Below the pieces are notes generated by a model. That model searched no databases. It was not told the DNA's origin and saw only the letters and a program-made list of their open reading frames with translations. From positions 1 through 64,000 of the forward strand of contig CAJVCK010000001.1 in assembly GCA_910595805.1 (NCBI GenBank): a stretch of DNA of 64,000 nucleotides, read 5' to 3'. Every line of letters starts with the position of its first letter. Position 1 is the first letter of the stretch. The position numbers and the translations under genes are program-made. Positions 10,357-19,141 of this stretch are shown here, piece by piece. Source of the DNA: an uncultured Candidatus Thioglobus sp. Lineage in GTDB: Bacteria; Pseudomonadota; Gammaproteobacteria; PS1; Thioglobaceae.

Positions 10357-11004
10357 TTATTTATTTAATTGTTTGTCTCGAATAACGCCCACTTTGTCTG
10401 CTAACACATTAGCTTCATTTTCATCATGAGTCACTAAAATAGAAGTGACTTTTGACTTTTTAAGAATAAATCGAACTTGAATTACCAATTGATCTCGATG
10501 GTTTTTGTCTAAACTAGAAAAAGGCTCATCTAATAATAACAGTTTTGGTGATGGCGCTAAAGCACGTGCTAATGCTACACGTTGCTGTTCACCGCCTGAA
10601 AGCTGATGCGGGTATTTTTTTTCAATACCCTCTAGCCCTATTAAAAACAATAGTTCCTTAACTCGCTCTTTCCTCTCGCTTTTAGATAGATTGCTAATAC
10701 CAAATGCTATGTTCTTCTCAACAGTCATATGGGGGAATAAAGCATAATCTTGAAACACCATGCCCACTTCCCTAGATTCTGGTGTCACTTGATGCTTTCC
10801 ATTGATAGACAATTGATGGCCATCTAATTCAACCCTACCTTGATTAGCGTTATCCAGCCCTGCAATAAAACGAAGTGCTGAGCTCTTTCCACTACCACTA
10901 TCACCTAATAAAGCAAATATATCGCCTTGATTTAATTCTAGATTAAACCCATCTAGAACTTCGTTATCTTGATAAGTGAGTGTTAAGTCGTGAACTGCTA
11001 ACAT
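10357..11004 (-). CDS. fbpC: Short ABC transporter ATPase of the Fe(III) importer
   Basis: A 215-residue nucleotide-binding protein. It has Walker A 'GDSGSGKSSALR' (about residue 34), a Q-loop 'VFQDYALFPHMTV', signature 'LSGGEQQRVALARAL', Walker B 'LLLLDEPFSSLD' and the switch histidine in 'LVTHDENEA'. Typical FbpC proteins run to about 350 residues with a C-terminal regulatory (TOBE/OB) domain; this one stops right after the ATPase core. It is the first gene of the operon, which is unusual, since the common order is fbpA-fbpB-fbpC. A Fur-box-like sequence lies just upstream. Confidence 0.88.
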   Translation of the reverse strand: MLAVHDLTLTYQDNEVLDGFNLELNQGDIFALLGDSGSGKSSALRFIAGLDNANQGRVELDGHQLSINGKHQVTPESREVGMVFQDYALFPHMTVEKNIAFGISNLSKSERKERVKELLFLIGLEGIEKKYPHQLSGGEQQRVALARALAPSPKLLLLDEPFSSLDKNHRDQLVIQVRFILKKSKVTSILVTHDENEANVLADKVGVIRDKQLNK

Positions 11005-11021
11005 TTAATAATGTAAATACT

Positions 11022-11040
11022 AATAAGAATGATTCTCAAT
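11022..11040. promoter_or_regulatory. Fur box upstream of the iron importer
   Basis: AATAAGAATGATTCTCAAT contains the perfect inverted repeat AGAAT-G-ATTCT and matches the classical 19-base Fur operator layout well. It lies 18 bases upstream of the ATPase start codon in the divergent region shared with the CDF exporter gene. A fur gene is present in the window at 25423-25830. Confidence 0.7.
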
Positions 11041-11068
11041 ATTATATAAGATTATTATAATAAATTTA

Positions 11069-11084
11069 GATAATTAATGATAAT
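11069..11084. promoter_or_regulatory. Possible second Fur site
   Basis: Two GATAAT hexamers (11069-11074 and 11079-11084) separated by TAAT resemble the hexamer-repeat description of Fur binding. The region is very A+T-rich, so chance is a real alternative. Confidence 0.35.
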
Positions 11085-11160
11085 TTACTATAAATACATA
11101 GAAGTAAATATATGTCATAAAATAATGACTAAAGATTACTAACAGTAACCATACAATCAA

Positions 11161-12300
11161 ATGAACAAACAAGATAGAACCAAATCCAGTCAAAAAGTTA
11201 CCTTAGTTGGTGCTATTATTGATTTCTTATTGGCCATCTTTAAAATAATTGCGGGTGTCATCGGCAACTCTGGCGCCTTGATTGCAGATGGTATTCATTC
11301 ATTCTCAGACTTACTATCTGATGGCGTGGTGCTGTATGCTGCTAAGCACTCGGCTGAAGAGGCTGATGAAGAGCATCCTTATGGTCATGAGAGATTTGAA
11401 ACAGTTGCCACGCTTGGCTTGGCTATTATCTTGGCGATTATTGGCACAGGTATTATTTTTGATGCGTTTGATCGATTAAGCGATCCAAATGAGCTTTCAC
11501 ATAGTGCACTACTTTTGAGCGTTGCCGCCCTATCTATCTTTTCTAAAGAAGCGCTGTATTGGTACACACTAAAAGTTGCTAAAACCTATAAATCTGAAAT
11601 GCTAAAAGCCAACGCTTGGCACCATCGTTCTGATGCATTGTCATCAATTGTGGTACTTGTTGGTATTCTGGGTAGCTTGAATGGCTATCTATACCTAGAT
11701 AGCATAGCAGCCATGATTGTAGGCTTTATGGTTATTTATATTGCCTGGGAACTCGGAACAGGCGCCACTAAAGAATTGGTAGATACTTCAATTGATGCTC
11801 ACCAGGTTCAGAAATTAAGAGATTCAATTGGCAGAATCAGTGGTGTTAATAATGTACATTCATTACGTACTAGAAAAATTGGGCACTTGATTGCCGCAGA
11901 TGTACATGTGCAAGTTGATCCTTTTTTAAGTGTTAGTGAAGGTCATATTATTAGCGTTAGCGTTGAACGAGTTGCTAAAGAGTGTCTAGAGAATTTACAT
12001 GATGTAACTGTACATATTGATCCTGAAGATGATGAAACCGCAGCACCATGTGAACACCTGCCGGAGCGCGCACAAGCGCTGGGAATTTTAACAAAGGCCT
12101 TATACACCAATCAATGTGACGGGGAAATTGATAGAATCCAACTACATTATTTAGATGGCAAGATTCATGTTGATTTCTTTTTGCCGTTATCCTGTCTAGC
12201 AACAAACAAGAGTGACGATGAAATCTTAAAAAAACTTCATGATACCGTTAAAGATCTTAAAATTTTTGGAAAGATTAGAGTTTACTTTGGTAAAAATTAA
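11161..12300 (+). CDS. Cation diffusion facilitator (CDF) metal exporter
   Basis: A 379-residue proton-coupled divalent-metal exporter. It has six predicted transmembrane helices in the first 200 residues, with a transport-site HxxxD in TM2 (H46 and D50, 'DGIHSFSD') and a second HxxxD in TM5 ('HHRSD', about residue 155). The CDF cytoplasmic dimerisation domain follows, and then about 80 further residues with 'CEHLPERAQ' not present in short FieF proteins. Two HxxxD pairs are typical of Zn-transporting CDFs, while the divergent pairing with an iron importer would suit Fe(II)/Mn efflux. The substrate is therefore left open. The 3' end overlaps ruvC by 4 bases, convergent. Confidence 0.88.
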   Translation: MNKQDRTKSSQKVTLVGAIIDFLLAIFKIIAGVIGNSGALIADGIHSFSDLLSDGVVLYAAKHSAEEADEEHPYGHERFETVATLGLAIILAIIGTGIIFDAFDRLSDPNELSHSALLLSVAALSIFSKEALYWYTLKVAKTYKSEMLKANAWHHRSDALSSIVVLVGILGSLNGYLYLDSIAAMIVGFMVIYIAWELGTGATKELVDTSIDAHQVQKLRDSIGRISGVNNVHSLRTRKIGHLIAADVHVQVDPFLSVSEGHIISVSVERVAKECLENLHDVTVHIDPEDDETAAPCEHLPERAQALGILTKALYTNQCDGEIDRIQLHYLDGKIHVDFFLPLSCLATNKSDDEILKKLHDTVKDLKIFGKIRVYFGKN

Positions 12301-12767
12301 AGACAGTTGTATGCGTGACAAATAGCACCTGCTAATGCATCTGCCGCATCTTCTTGTGGTGCCTTATTAAGTTTTAATAACTCACACACCATATAAGACA
12401 CCTGATCTTTAGAAGCATGCCCTTTACCCACTAATGCTTTTTTAATTTGATTTGGACTATATTCCACCATCGCAATGCCATTCATGCCAGCTGCTGAAAT
12501 TATTGCACCACGGGCATGGCCAAGTTTAATTGCAGCATCTGGATTGGGTCGATCAGGCCTCATAAAAGCTCGCTCAATCACCACAACATCTGGTTGATAC
12601 CGTTTTATGACTTGATCAATCTCCAAAAATATAGTGGTAATACGATCGGTCAACTCCCCCTTGGTACGAATACAACCACTAGATAAATAGGTAAATTTGA
12701 GTTTTTGTGCTTCAATTAAACCAAAGCCTGCCACTCTTGAGCCGGGATCAACCCCCAATATTTTCAT
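12297..12767 (-). CDS. ruvC: Holliday junction resolvase RuvC
   Basis: A 156-residue RNase H-fold endonuclease that cuts Holliday junctions delivered by RuvAB. The acidic catalytic residues are visible: D7 in 'ILGVDPGS', the Glu of 'VVIERAF' near residue 69, and the Asp pair of 'EDAADALAGAICH' near the C-terminus. The length is close to the usual 160-175. It is isolated here: ruvB is 8 kb away in the lolB-tol unit and ruvA is not in the window. The ruvCAB cluster of many relatives is therefore broken up. Confidence 0.95.
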   Translation of the reverse strand: MKILGVDPGSRVAGFGLIEAQKLKFTYLSSGCIRTKGELTDRITTIFLEIDQVIKRYQPDVVVIERAFMRPDRPNPDAAIKLGHARGAIISAAGMNGIAMVEYSPNQIKKALVGKGHASKDQVSYMVCELLKLNKAPQEDAADALAGAICHAYNCL

Positions 12768-12818
12768 AAAAATATTTTATCAGTTGAATAGCTTTGCTTA
12801 ATATATATCAGGATTATA

Positions 12819-12827
12819 TGATATACT
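12819..12827 (+). promoter_or_regulatory. Extended -10 promoter of trxA
   Basis: TG-A-TATACT (TG at 12819-12820, hexamer 12822-12827) lies about 30 bases before the thioredoxin ATG. No good -35 hexamer is seen at 17 bases, which is tolerated in extended -10 promoters. Confidence 0.5.
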
Positions 12828-12857
12828 TTTATTTTTTCAAATTACAAAGGTAAGAAA

Positions 12858-13226
12858 ATGGCAGTATTAGAGTTAAATAAAGATAATTTTGATGAAACAA
12901 TTAAGAATAATGATATTGTTATTCTAGATTTCTGGGCACCATGGTGTGGCCCATGTAAACAGTTTGCACCTACTTATGAGGCGATGAGTGAAAAGATCGA
13001 CGGCGTAACTTTTGCAAAGGTTAACACTGAAGATGAACAAGAGTTGGCAGGTAATTTTCAAATTCGCTCTATCCCGACCTTAATGATTTTTAGAGAAAAC
13101 ATTGCGATCTTTTCTCAACCAGGTGCTATGGGAGAATCAGACCTTGAAGCTGTACTCAATAAAGCCAAAGAACTAGATATGGAAATGGTTCGTAAAGAAA
13201 TAGCCGAACAAGAAAGTAAGTCTTAA
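12858..13226 (+). CDS. trxA: Thioredoxin
   Basis: A 122-residue thioredoxin with the redox motif 'WAPWCGPCKQ' (C30 and C33) and the conserved cis-Pro in 'IRSIPTLM'. It differs from E. coli TrxA in having a C-terminal extension of about 15 charged residues ('MEMVRKEIAEQESKS'). Members with this layout are common as stand-alone thioredoxins in proteobacteria. A ribosome binding site 'aaaggtaag' precedes the ATG. Its 3' end overlaps the convergent yffB by 4 bases. Confidence 0.9.
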   Translation: MAVLELNKDNFDETIKNNDIVILDFWAPWCGPCKQFAPTYEAMSEKIDGVTFAKVNTEDEQELAGNFQIRSIPTLMIFRENIAIFSQPGAMGESDLEAVLNKAKELDMEMVRKEIAEQESKS

Positions 13227-13561
13227 ATTAAAGTCAAATAAAGCTTTTCACTAAACCCAACGCTTACATCGTTCTCTGTCACTAAGACAGGGCGTTTTAT
13301 AAGTGTTGGGTTTTTTAACGTCAGCTCTAAATTAATGTTTTTCTTTTCAGTGTCAGTAAAATTACGATACGTAGTTGAACGTTTGTTAATTAGTTTGTCC
13401 CAACCTATAACATCTACAAAACCCTGTAAAGTGTTCTCATCAATTGGGTTTTGACGAAAGTCAATAAATTCAAAGTCTACGTCTTGTGCTTGCAAAAACT
13501 TCTGTGCTTTCTTAATAGTGTCACAGTTTTTAATACCGTACATTTTAATCATTGTATTCAT
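13223..13561 (-). CDS. yffB: ArsC/Spx-family protein YffB
   Basis: A 112-residue thioredoxin-fold protein of the ArsC/Spx family. The opening 'MYGIKNCDTIKKAQKFLQAQ' matches YffB closely; it keeps a single N-terminal cysteine rather than a CxxC. The later 'RPVLVTENDVSVGFSEKLY' is the family's C-terminal motif. YffB is thought to act in glutathione-dependent thiol chemistry, but its substrate is not established. Starts at 13561 or 13552 are both possible. It is the last gene of the long minus-strand unit beginning at lolB. Confidence 0.82.
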   Translation of the reverse strand: MNTMIKMYGIKNCDTIKKAQKFLQAQDVDFEFIDFRQNPIDENTLQGFVDVIGWDKLINKRSTTYRNFTDTEKKNINLELTLKNPTLIKRPVLVTENDVSVGFSEKLYLTLI

Positions 13562-13563
13562 GC

Positions 13564-14187
13564 CTAAAAATTATAAAATTCTAATATTTCTTTATGATCA
13601 GAGTCTACGATAATACGGAGACCTTTATTAGGGTAATACCAATTCTCTACACCTGACTCAGGTTTTTCAACACGTGCTGGTTTATTAAACAAACCTAACA
13701 ATGTATCAGTAGATAAGTCAGCACTTGGAATAAAAGTTAGTGCACTAATCATCAGGTTGAACATTGAAGATTCACCTGCTTGATTAAAAATGGTTTTTTT
13801 ATTACCAGTTGGCATGATTTCAGTTTTTTTAATATTGTCCTTTAAATAATAGAATTGTTGATCATTCAGTTTTAAGTTAAGAATAACCCTTGCCGAAATA
13901 CCGCCAACTTTGGTGTTTGAGAAATACACCTCTAATGTTTGTTTTCTATCTTTATCCTCAAACAAAGAAGCTTCAACTTCACTACCAAATAAGCGTATTG
14001 AATCAATCAATGTGCTCTCACCCATAGTTAGGTTGAAAACAACAGTTCTACCTTGATCGTCAACATAACTTTGCCAAGGCATAGATTGATTATCAGGAAT
14101 TTCAACATCACGTGTACTCAGGTAAAACACGCCGTAAATAAAAAAAGCAAGCAATAAAATAATAAAAACTATTCTGCTTTCTTTCAT
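13564..14187 (-). CDS. Membrane-anchored protein of unknown function
   Basis: Not recognised. The 207-residue protein has one N-terminal hydrophobic segment (about residues 5-24) without a lipobox, so it is probably anchored in the inner membrane with a periplasmic domain. The C-terminal 'LLGLFNKPARVEKPESGVENWYYPNKGLRIIVD' region vaguely recalls the way BamE/SmpA-type domains describe a lipoprotein gate, but the similarity is too weak to name it. It overlaps the upstream PGPGW-type gene by 4 bases and leads into yffB within 3 bases, so it is clearly part of the operon. Confidence 0.75.
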   Translation of the reverse strand: MKESRIVFIILLLAFFIYGVFYLSTRDVEIPDNQSMPWQSYVDDQGRTVVFNLTMGESTLIDSIRLFGSEVEASLFEDKDRKQTLEVYFSNTKVGGISARVILNLKLNDQQFYYLKDNIKKTEIMPTGNKKTIFNQAGESSMFNLMISALTFIPSADLSTDTLLGLFNKPARVEKPESGVENWYYPNKGLRIIVDSDHKEILEFYNF

Positions 14188-14594
14188 CGATCGAATGGAG
14201 CTTTTTTGGCTTTGGATCTTAGCCAGTTGAGTGCCTTAAAGGTTGGATCGTGGTTAATGAGCTTAAGCTCTAACTTACGCTTTCCTGGAAACTCCATTAA
14301 AAATAAACCTAGCAATATAGATATCACGCCCTGACCTGGTGTAACCAGCATAATAATGCCGGCAATGATAAGCACAAAACCGATAAGCGTTCTAATAATG
14401 ACAACCATTAGATGGCCAAAATGTTTGATTTTAAATTTTCTTTGATTGGTGCAAACAAAATAATCTTGAGGAATTTTTCCTAATAAAAATGGTGTTAATA
14501 AAAGGCTAACAATAAAAACAATTAAAGAAACAACGCCCACCCAAATAAAATAACCCTGGTAATCCTCTGTAGCCTGAATAAAAAAATCTAGCAT
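14184..14594 (-). CDS. PGPGW-type small transmembrane protein
   Basis: A 136-residue inner-membrane protein with two to three hydrophobic helices (about residues 15-38, 63-88 and the following short hydrophobic turn). The segment 'LVTPGQGVISILLGLFLMEFPGKRKLE' matches the pattern of the uncharacterised PGPGW transmembrane family, with PGQG in place of PGPG. Function is unknown. It overlaps dtd by 7 bases upstream and the next gene by 4 bases. Confidence 0.72.
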   Translation of the reverse strand: MLDFFIQATEDYQGYFIWVGVVSLIVFIVSLLLTPFLLGKIPQDYFVCTNQRKFKIKHFGHLMVVIIRTLIGFVLIIAGIIMLVTPGQGVISILLGLFLMEFPGKRKLELKLINHDPTFKALNWLRSKAKKAPFDR

Positions 14595-15025
14595 TCTAAA
14601 AGAAAAGTTACAGGACCATCATTGGTAAGTGAGACTTGCATATCTGCACCAAAAATTCCTGTGGCCACTGTACTGTGTGCTTTTTGCATCTTATGTACAA
14701 AATAGTTATAAAGTTCTTCAGCTTCCTTGGGTGGCTTGGCGGTAGAAAACCCTGGGCGCGTGCCTGATTTGGTATCAGCTGCTAGTGTGAATTGCGAAAC
14801 AAGTAGTACTCCGCCATTTTTATCAGTAACGGATAAGTTCATTTTGTCGTCGTCATCGTAAAATATACGATAAGATAGTAAACGTTTAATCATTTTATCG
14901 GCTTCGGTGAGTTCGTCGTATTTTTCAATACCGATAAATACTAACAAGCCCTGGTCAATCTGTCCAGTTATTTGGCCATCTACCTCAACTTGCGCCCTAG
15001 CAACACGTTGAATTAATGCTTTCAT
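14588..15025 (-). CDS. dtd: D-aminoacyl-tRNA deacylase
   Basis: Dtd removes D-amino acids (and glycine from tRNA-Ala) mischarged on tRNAs. The 145-residue length is canonical. Both active-site motifs are present: 'LLVSQFTL' (SQxTL, about residue 76) and 'NDGPVTFLL' near the C-terminus, which is the Gly-cisPro selection motif region. It sits directly after glyS, which suits its role in proofreading Gly/Ala misacylation, although such neighbourhood could be chance. Confidence 0.95.
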   Translation of the reverse strand: MKALIQRVARAQVEVDGQITGQIDQGLLVFIGIEKYDELTEADKMIKRLLSYRIFYDDDDKMNLSVTDKNGGVLLVSQFTLAADTKSGTRPGFSTAKPPKEAEELYNYFVHKMQKAHSTVATGIFGADMQVSLTNDGPVTFLLEC

Positions 15026-15038
15026 AGATAAAAAGCTA

Positions 15039-17075
15039 TTATGAGCTGAGATGTGACACGTCTGCCACAGAAAGAAATAAAGACCGAATCCAGTTGAGTA
15101 ATGTTAAACGCGCATGTTTTAATGAAGCATCATCGGCATTAACCATTACCTGATCAAAAAAATCGTCAATAGTGTCTTTAAGGCTAAGCAGTTCATTCAT
15201 TGATTGCGTGTAATCACTGCTACCATCAAGCCTATTAGCAACAGACTGTGTCGCTTCAAATAATGCCCTTTCTGCTGATTCTACCAATACGCCGGGGTTA
15301 ACTTCAATGCCTAAATCTTGATGATCTTTAAGCATGTTGGCAATACGCTTATTAGCCTCAATCAAACTCTCTGATGCGCTATCGTTAGTGAATTCGTTAA
15401 GCGCACCAACCCTTAAATGAAAATCATAAGGCGACTCTGGGCGCACTGCTAATACTGCTTCAAATGCTTTGCCACTAACCTTTTTCTCTTTGTAATAAGC
15501 ACGTAATCGATCCATCATAAATTGATAAATAGCATCTGAGCTTGATCTGTCTACTTCTGGAGCGTGCAGCTCAAGTGATTGCTTAATCAGCGCCTTAAGG
15601 TCAAGCTGAAGTTTAGCCTCCACCATGATCCTTAGTAAACCTAACGCCATTCTTCTAAGAGCATACGGATCTTTTGAACCTGTCGGCCCTTGGCCGATGC
15701 CATAGATACCAGTAATAGTGTCAAGTTTGTCGGCAATTGCCACGACCAAACCTTCGTTGGTGCTCGGCAAAGTGTCGCCGGCAAACCTTGGATGGTAGTG
15801 TTCACTAATAGCAGTTGCCACGGCGGCATCTTCACCGTCATTGTGCGCATAATAGCCACCCATCACCCCTTGAAGATCGGCAAACTCACCAACCATGTCA
15901 GTCACCAAATCAGTTTTGGCTAGTAAACCTGCACGAGCACTATGGTTTGCATTAGCGCCAATTACATCAGCAATATAAGCTGATAATGATTCAATACGTT
16001 TGGCTTTGTCACCCATAGAGCCTAAAGACTTCATAAATAATACACTGTCTAATTTAGGCAGGCGTGAAGTCAGAGAATTAGCCTTATCCTGCTCCCAGAA
16101 AAATTCTGAGTCAGTAAGGCGTGGTCTGATAACGCGCTCGTTACCATCGATGATGACTGACAAATCGCTAGATTCAATATTAGCAACTGAGATGAAAGCG
16201 GGCAATAATTTACCATCGTTGTCTACCATGTGAAAATACTTTTGGTGTGATTTCATGGCTGAGATAAGCGCTTCTTCTGGCACATCTAAAAATCTTGCAT
16301 CGAAGCCGCCCGAAAATGCTCTTGGATATTCAACCAAAGCACAAACCTCATCGAGTAAGGATTCATCAATCACTGCATTTGATTTGCAATCAAGCGCAAC
16401 TTGCATCACTTGCTCACGGATCATTTCTTTACGTGCATCAAAGTCAACTTCGATTTTCGCTTTATTCAATAGGGTTTGTCGATAATCGCCTGCATTATCA
16501 ATGCTAAATGTTTGCTCACCAGTAAAGCGTAGACCTCGCGTGGCGTTACCACTACTTAAACCCATTACTGTTGCCTCTACCACGTCACCGCCTAGCATCA
16601 TAATTAACCAGTGAGTTGGGCGTACAAAGTTAAAGTCTAGATCACCCCAGCGCATAGCACGGGTAATCGGTATTTTTTTAATTGCTGTATCAACAATATC
16701 TTGTAATAAATCTTGTGTTTTTAAGCCTTTTTGCTCTTTGATAAAAAAGTAATAATCTGCCTTGCCAAAAGCTTTTTTCTCTAGGTCGGCTCCACTAACA
16801 CCACATGATTTTGCAAAACCCTCTACTGCCTGTTCAGGTGCATTAACTGACGGGCCTTTACGCTCAATGATTTGATCTTCTTGTTGCAATTGAAGATCAC
16901 GCACCAATACAGCTAAACGCCTTGGTGTGGCAAAAGACTCAACCTTAGCATATGACAAATTAAGCTCAATCAATTGTGTAACCACATTGTTTGTCAGTGC
17001 GCTAGATAACTGCTTTAATAATTTAGGTGGCAATTCTTCTGTACCTAGCTCTAATAAAAAATCTTGTGTATTCAT
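15039..17075 (-). CDS. glyS: Glycyl-tRNA synthetase beta subunit
   Basis: The 678-residue beta subunit of the bacterial alpha2-beta2 glycyl-tRNA synthetase, which provides tRNA recognition. The start '[16 protein letters not shown]', the internal 'FISVANIES' and '[10 protein letters not shown]', the HD-like region '[15 protein letters not shown]' and the late '[16 protein letters not shown]' are all characteristic. Length is normal. It overlaps minC by an ATGA. The alpha subunit glyQ is not adjacent, as it is in most bacteria, but lies at 32498-33397 on the other strand. Confidence 0.97.
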   Translation of the reverse strand: MNTQDFLLELGTEELPPKLLKQLSSALTNNVVTQLIELNLSYAKVESFATPRRLAVLVRDLQLQQEDQIIERKGPSVNAPEQAVEGFAKSCGVSGADLEKKAFGKADYYFFIKEQKGLKTQDLLQDIVDTAIKKIPITRAMRWGDLDFNFVRPTHWLIMMLGGDVVEATVMGLSSGNATRGLRFTGEQTFSIDNAGDYRQTLLNKAKIEVDFDARKEMIREQVMQVALDCKSNAVIDESLLDEVCALVEYPRAFSGGFDARFLDVPEEALISAMKSHQKYFHMVDNDGKLLPAFISVANIESSDLSVIIDGNERVIRPRLTDSEFFWEQDKANSLTSRLPKLDSVLFMKSLGSMGDKAKRIESLSAYIADVIGANANHSARAGLLAKTDLVTDMVGEFADLQGVMGGYYAHNDGEDAAVATAISEHYHPRFAGDTLPSTNEGLVVAIADKLDTITGIYGIGQGPTGSKDPYALRRMALGLLRIMVEAKLQLDLKALIKQSLELHAPEVDRSSSDAIYQFMMDRLRAYYKEKKVSGKAFEAVLAVRPESPYDFHLRVGALNEFTNDSASESLIEANKRIANMLKDHQDLGIEVNPGVLVESAERALFEATQSVANRLDGSSDYTQSMNELLSLKDTIDDFFDQVMVNADDASLKHARLTLLNWIRSLFLSVADVSHLSS

Positions 17076-17782
17076 ACGATTTGGAACCTTAATTTACCTT
17101 CATTTAAATCAACCAAAACTGAGCGTGCGTAGAGTTTGGTTGGGACGACATCAAACTTTTTGTATACACCAGCAATAGAAACCAATTGAGCATTAAAAGA
17201 ATGGATAAAAATTGTAGCCTTTTCATCACCAGAAATACCAGCAAAAACTTTACCTTGGACTTCTTTGTAAGCAGAAACACTACCATACGACATCACTTCT
17301 GCATCTTGTTTGACTAAACCTAGCAGCACTAAGTCGCTATCCATTGCCACCACTTGAGCTGAGGAATATACCTTGCTAGCCACAATCTTAGGTGCTTGAT
17401 AAACTTTATCTTGATGAGGATTGGGTGACTCATCGCTGGTAGCTTTTTTAGATTTTTTCGGCTTACTTGGTGTGAGCGATTTGCCAAACACTGCCAAGCC
17501 TGAAAATTTAGCAAAATCAATTAACTCTTGTTTGCGTGAACGAATGCCTACTGCAACCATGTCATTTTGGGTCAGAATTTCTATTAACACTGCTAATTCA
17601 TTAGCCTGAAAATGTTTGTTTTCAATTTCAAGAATCACCGGCGCATGTTGAAATTGTTTTTTGTTATTGCTAGCCAAATCGGCAATTTCAGCAAGCAAGT
17701 CTTCGGTGTTGTTGGTTAGTACTCTTAGCGTATAAAGCGCCTCAGTCTGAGTTTTTACTTCTATTAAATTGGGCTTTTCCAT
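17072..17782 (-). CDS. minC: Septum site-determining protein MinC
   Basis: MinC inhibits FtsZ polymerisation away from midcell. The 236-residue protein has a MinC_N domain (about residues 5-105), a short Lys/Ser-rich linker near '[12 protein letters not shown]', and a C-terminal beta-helix with '[16 protein letters not shown]' and '[21 protein letters not shown]', the dimerisation and MinD-binding face. minD and minE, normally the next two genes, are missing here; the gene is flanked by an antitoxin-like gene and glyS. Position in the tol unit still keeps it in a cell-envelope and division context. Confidence 0.9.
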   Translation of the reverse strand: MEKPNLIEVKTQTEALYTLRVLTNNTEDLLAEIADLASNNKKQFQHAPVILEIENKHFQANELAVLIEILTQNDMVAVGIRSRKQELIDFAKFSGLAVFGKSLTPSKPKKSKKATSDESPNPHQDKVYQAPKIVASKVYSSAQVVAMDSDLVLLGLVKQDAEVMSYGSVSAYKEVQGKVFAGISGDEKATIFIHSFNAQLVSIAGVYKKFDVVPTKLYARSVLVDLNEGKLRFQIV

Positions 17783-17785
17783 TTT

Positions 17786-18181
17786 TTAGCCCTTCCAACC
17801 TTGTGTGCAATCTAAAAAATGCCAGACACGTTTCATACCAATATCACCACTAAGCATTAATTCTAATGGCGCCTTATGTTTAAATTTCTTAACCGGTCTT
17901 TTAAGCCAAATGGCGGCATACTCACTATTAGTCGGGTAAGTCGTTCCTAGCGATTCGTGAATGCCTAAAATCATTTCGCTACGGTTAATGGATGATTGGT
18001 CAAAATCAAAAGATTTATCGCCTCTTCTATACAAATATAAATGTCTAGCTTTGATTAATTCCGACAGACCAAGTAATGTAATTTGATCTTGATCGGCCAA
18101 TTTCCACTGCTCCATCACTTGAGTCAACTTAAAGGTTAGCTTATTTTTTTGATCATCAGTAATGCTGTCAAGATCTATCAT
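17786..18181 (-). CDS. MbcA/ParS/Xre-type antitoxin-like protein, orphan
   Basis: A 131-residue protein. The N-terminal half ('LLGLSELIKARHLYLYRRG') looks like a reduced helix-turn-helix of the Xre/MbcA type. The C-terminal half shows the toxin-binding (DUF2384) pattern: 'ILGIHESLGTTYP', 'AAIWLKRPVKKF', 'PLELMLSGDIGMKRVWHFLD'. Family members usually neutralise RES-domain NAD-degrading toxins, but no RES toxin gene is next to it. It is locked between tolA (1-base overlap) and minC (4 bases) in a housekeeping operon. A regulatory rather than toxin-antitoxin role seems likely, as inference. Family assignment rests on motif memory. Confidence 0.7.
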   Translation of the reverse strand: MIDLDSITDDQKNKLTFKLTQVMEQWKLADQDQITLLGLSELIKARHLYLYRRGDKSFDFDQSSINRSEMILGIHESLGTTYPTNSEYAAIWLKRPVKKFKHKAPLELMLSGDIGMKRVWHFLDCTQGWKG

Positions 18182-19140
18182 CAGTTCACCCTAAAATAAA
18201 ACAATACTTCAGATTCAAAAACGCCTTTATCGGGCGCACTTGGCAATGGAGAAGCTTTATTCACTGCACGTTCAATTGAATCTCTAAATGATTTTAGTTT
18301 TGCCTTGTTACTTACCGAGCAAGACTGGACATTTACACTTTTCACATTACCTTGAGTATCTTGCATGATATGCACATCACAACCCCAGCTATCTTTTGCA
18401 CCTTTATACCGCCAATGATCTTTCACTCTAGCAGCGATTTGATTGATGTAGCTAACTTTTAATGCCTCAATTTGACTTTGTCTAGCAACTTTTCTTTCTT
18501 GGTCAGCTTCATCTTGGATCTCATGCGTTAGCGCACGATTACTCTGTTCTTTTTTAAACTTTTTAGCTTCTAATTTTCTTTTGTTTACAATATCTTGTTT
18601 TTTCTTCTCGGCCAACTTGGCTTTTTCTTCTGCTAATTTTTTCTTCTTTAATGCTTCTTTTGCTTTTTTTTGTGCTGATTTTGCTTTTTTATCAGCTATT
18701 TTTTTCTTCTTTAACGCCTCTTTAACTTTCTTTTCAGCAACTCTGCGTTTTTTCTCAGCCACTGCTTTAGCTTTCTTTTCTTCCTTGGTTTTTGCTTTTA
18801 ATTTCTTAAGACGCTGCTGTTCTTTGTAACGCTCATTTTCTATCTTTTTTTCTGCTCGTTGTAAATCCTTAAGACGCTGTTCTTTCTTTTTCTGAATATT
18901 AATTAAGCGTTGCTTTTCTTGTTTAATTTCACTTAAGTCAATCGTTACTGCTTTTGGGATTATCACATTACTCGTAGACGACTTAATTGATGATTTAGGA
19001 AATTCTAGATGTTGCTGTGTATTAGAAAGCACAAGACCAATCAAAATAACAGCATGAAGTGCAACTGCTACCCAAAATGCTATCGGATGTTTTTGTGCAA
19101 TTTTGGGAAGCTTAATTCTTTTAAGAAAATCTGTATTCAT
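18181..19140 (-). CDS. tolA: TolA-like envelope protein
   Basis: TolA links the TolQR motor in the inner membrane to Pal/TolB at the outer membrane during constriction. The protein has one N-terminal transmembrane helix ('HPIAFWVAVALHAVILIGLVLSN'-type, about residues 20-42). A long Lys/Ala/Glu coiled coil with repeated 'KKAKEALKKKK' units follows (about 60-215). The C-terminal domain is TonB/TolA-like ('YINQIAARVKDHWRYKG', 'CDVHIMQDTQGNVKSV', 'CSVS'). I chose ATG 19140, one base past the tolR stop; an ATG at 19152 inside tolR is possible. The total of 319 residues is shorter than in E. coli (421). tolB and pal do not follow. Confidence 0.9.
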   Translation of the reverse strand: MNTDFLKRIKLPKIAQKHPIAFWVAVALHAVILIGLVLSNTQQHLEFPKSSIKSSTSNVIIPKAVTIDLSEIKQEKQRLINIQKKKEQRLKDLQRAEKKIENERYKEQQRLKKLKAKTKEEKKAKAVAEKKRRVAEKKVKEALKKKKIADKKAKSAQKKAKEALKKKKLAEEKAKLAEKKKQDIVNKRKLEAKKFKKEQSNRALTHEIQDEADQERKVARQSQIEALKVSYINQIAARVKDHWRYKGAKDSWGCDVHIMQDTQGNVKSVNVQSCSVSNKAKLKSFRDSIERAVNKASPLPSAPDKGVFESEVLFYFRVN

Positions 19141-19141
19141 A

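Noticed and set aside
18581..18829. Phe/Ser-rich open frame opposite tolA
   Set aside because: It mirrors the Lys/Ala coiled-coil codons of tolA on the other strand and is not a plausible protein.
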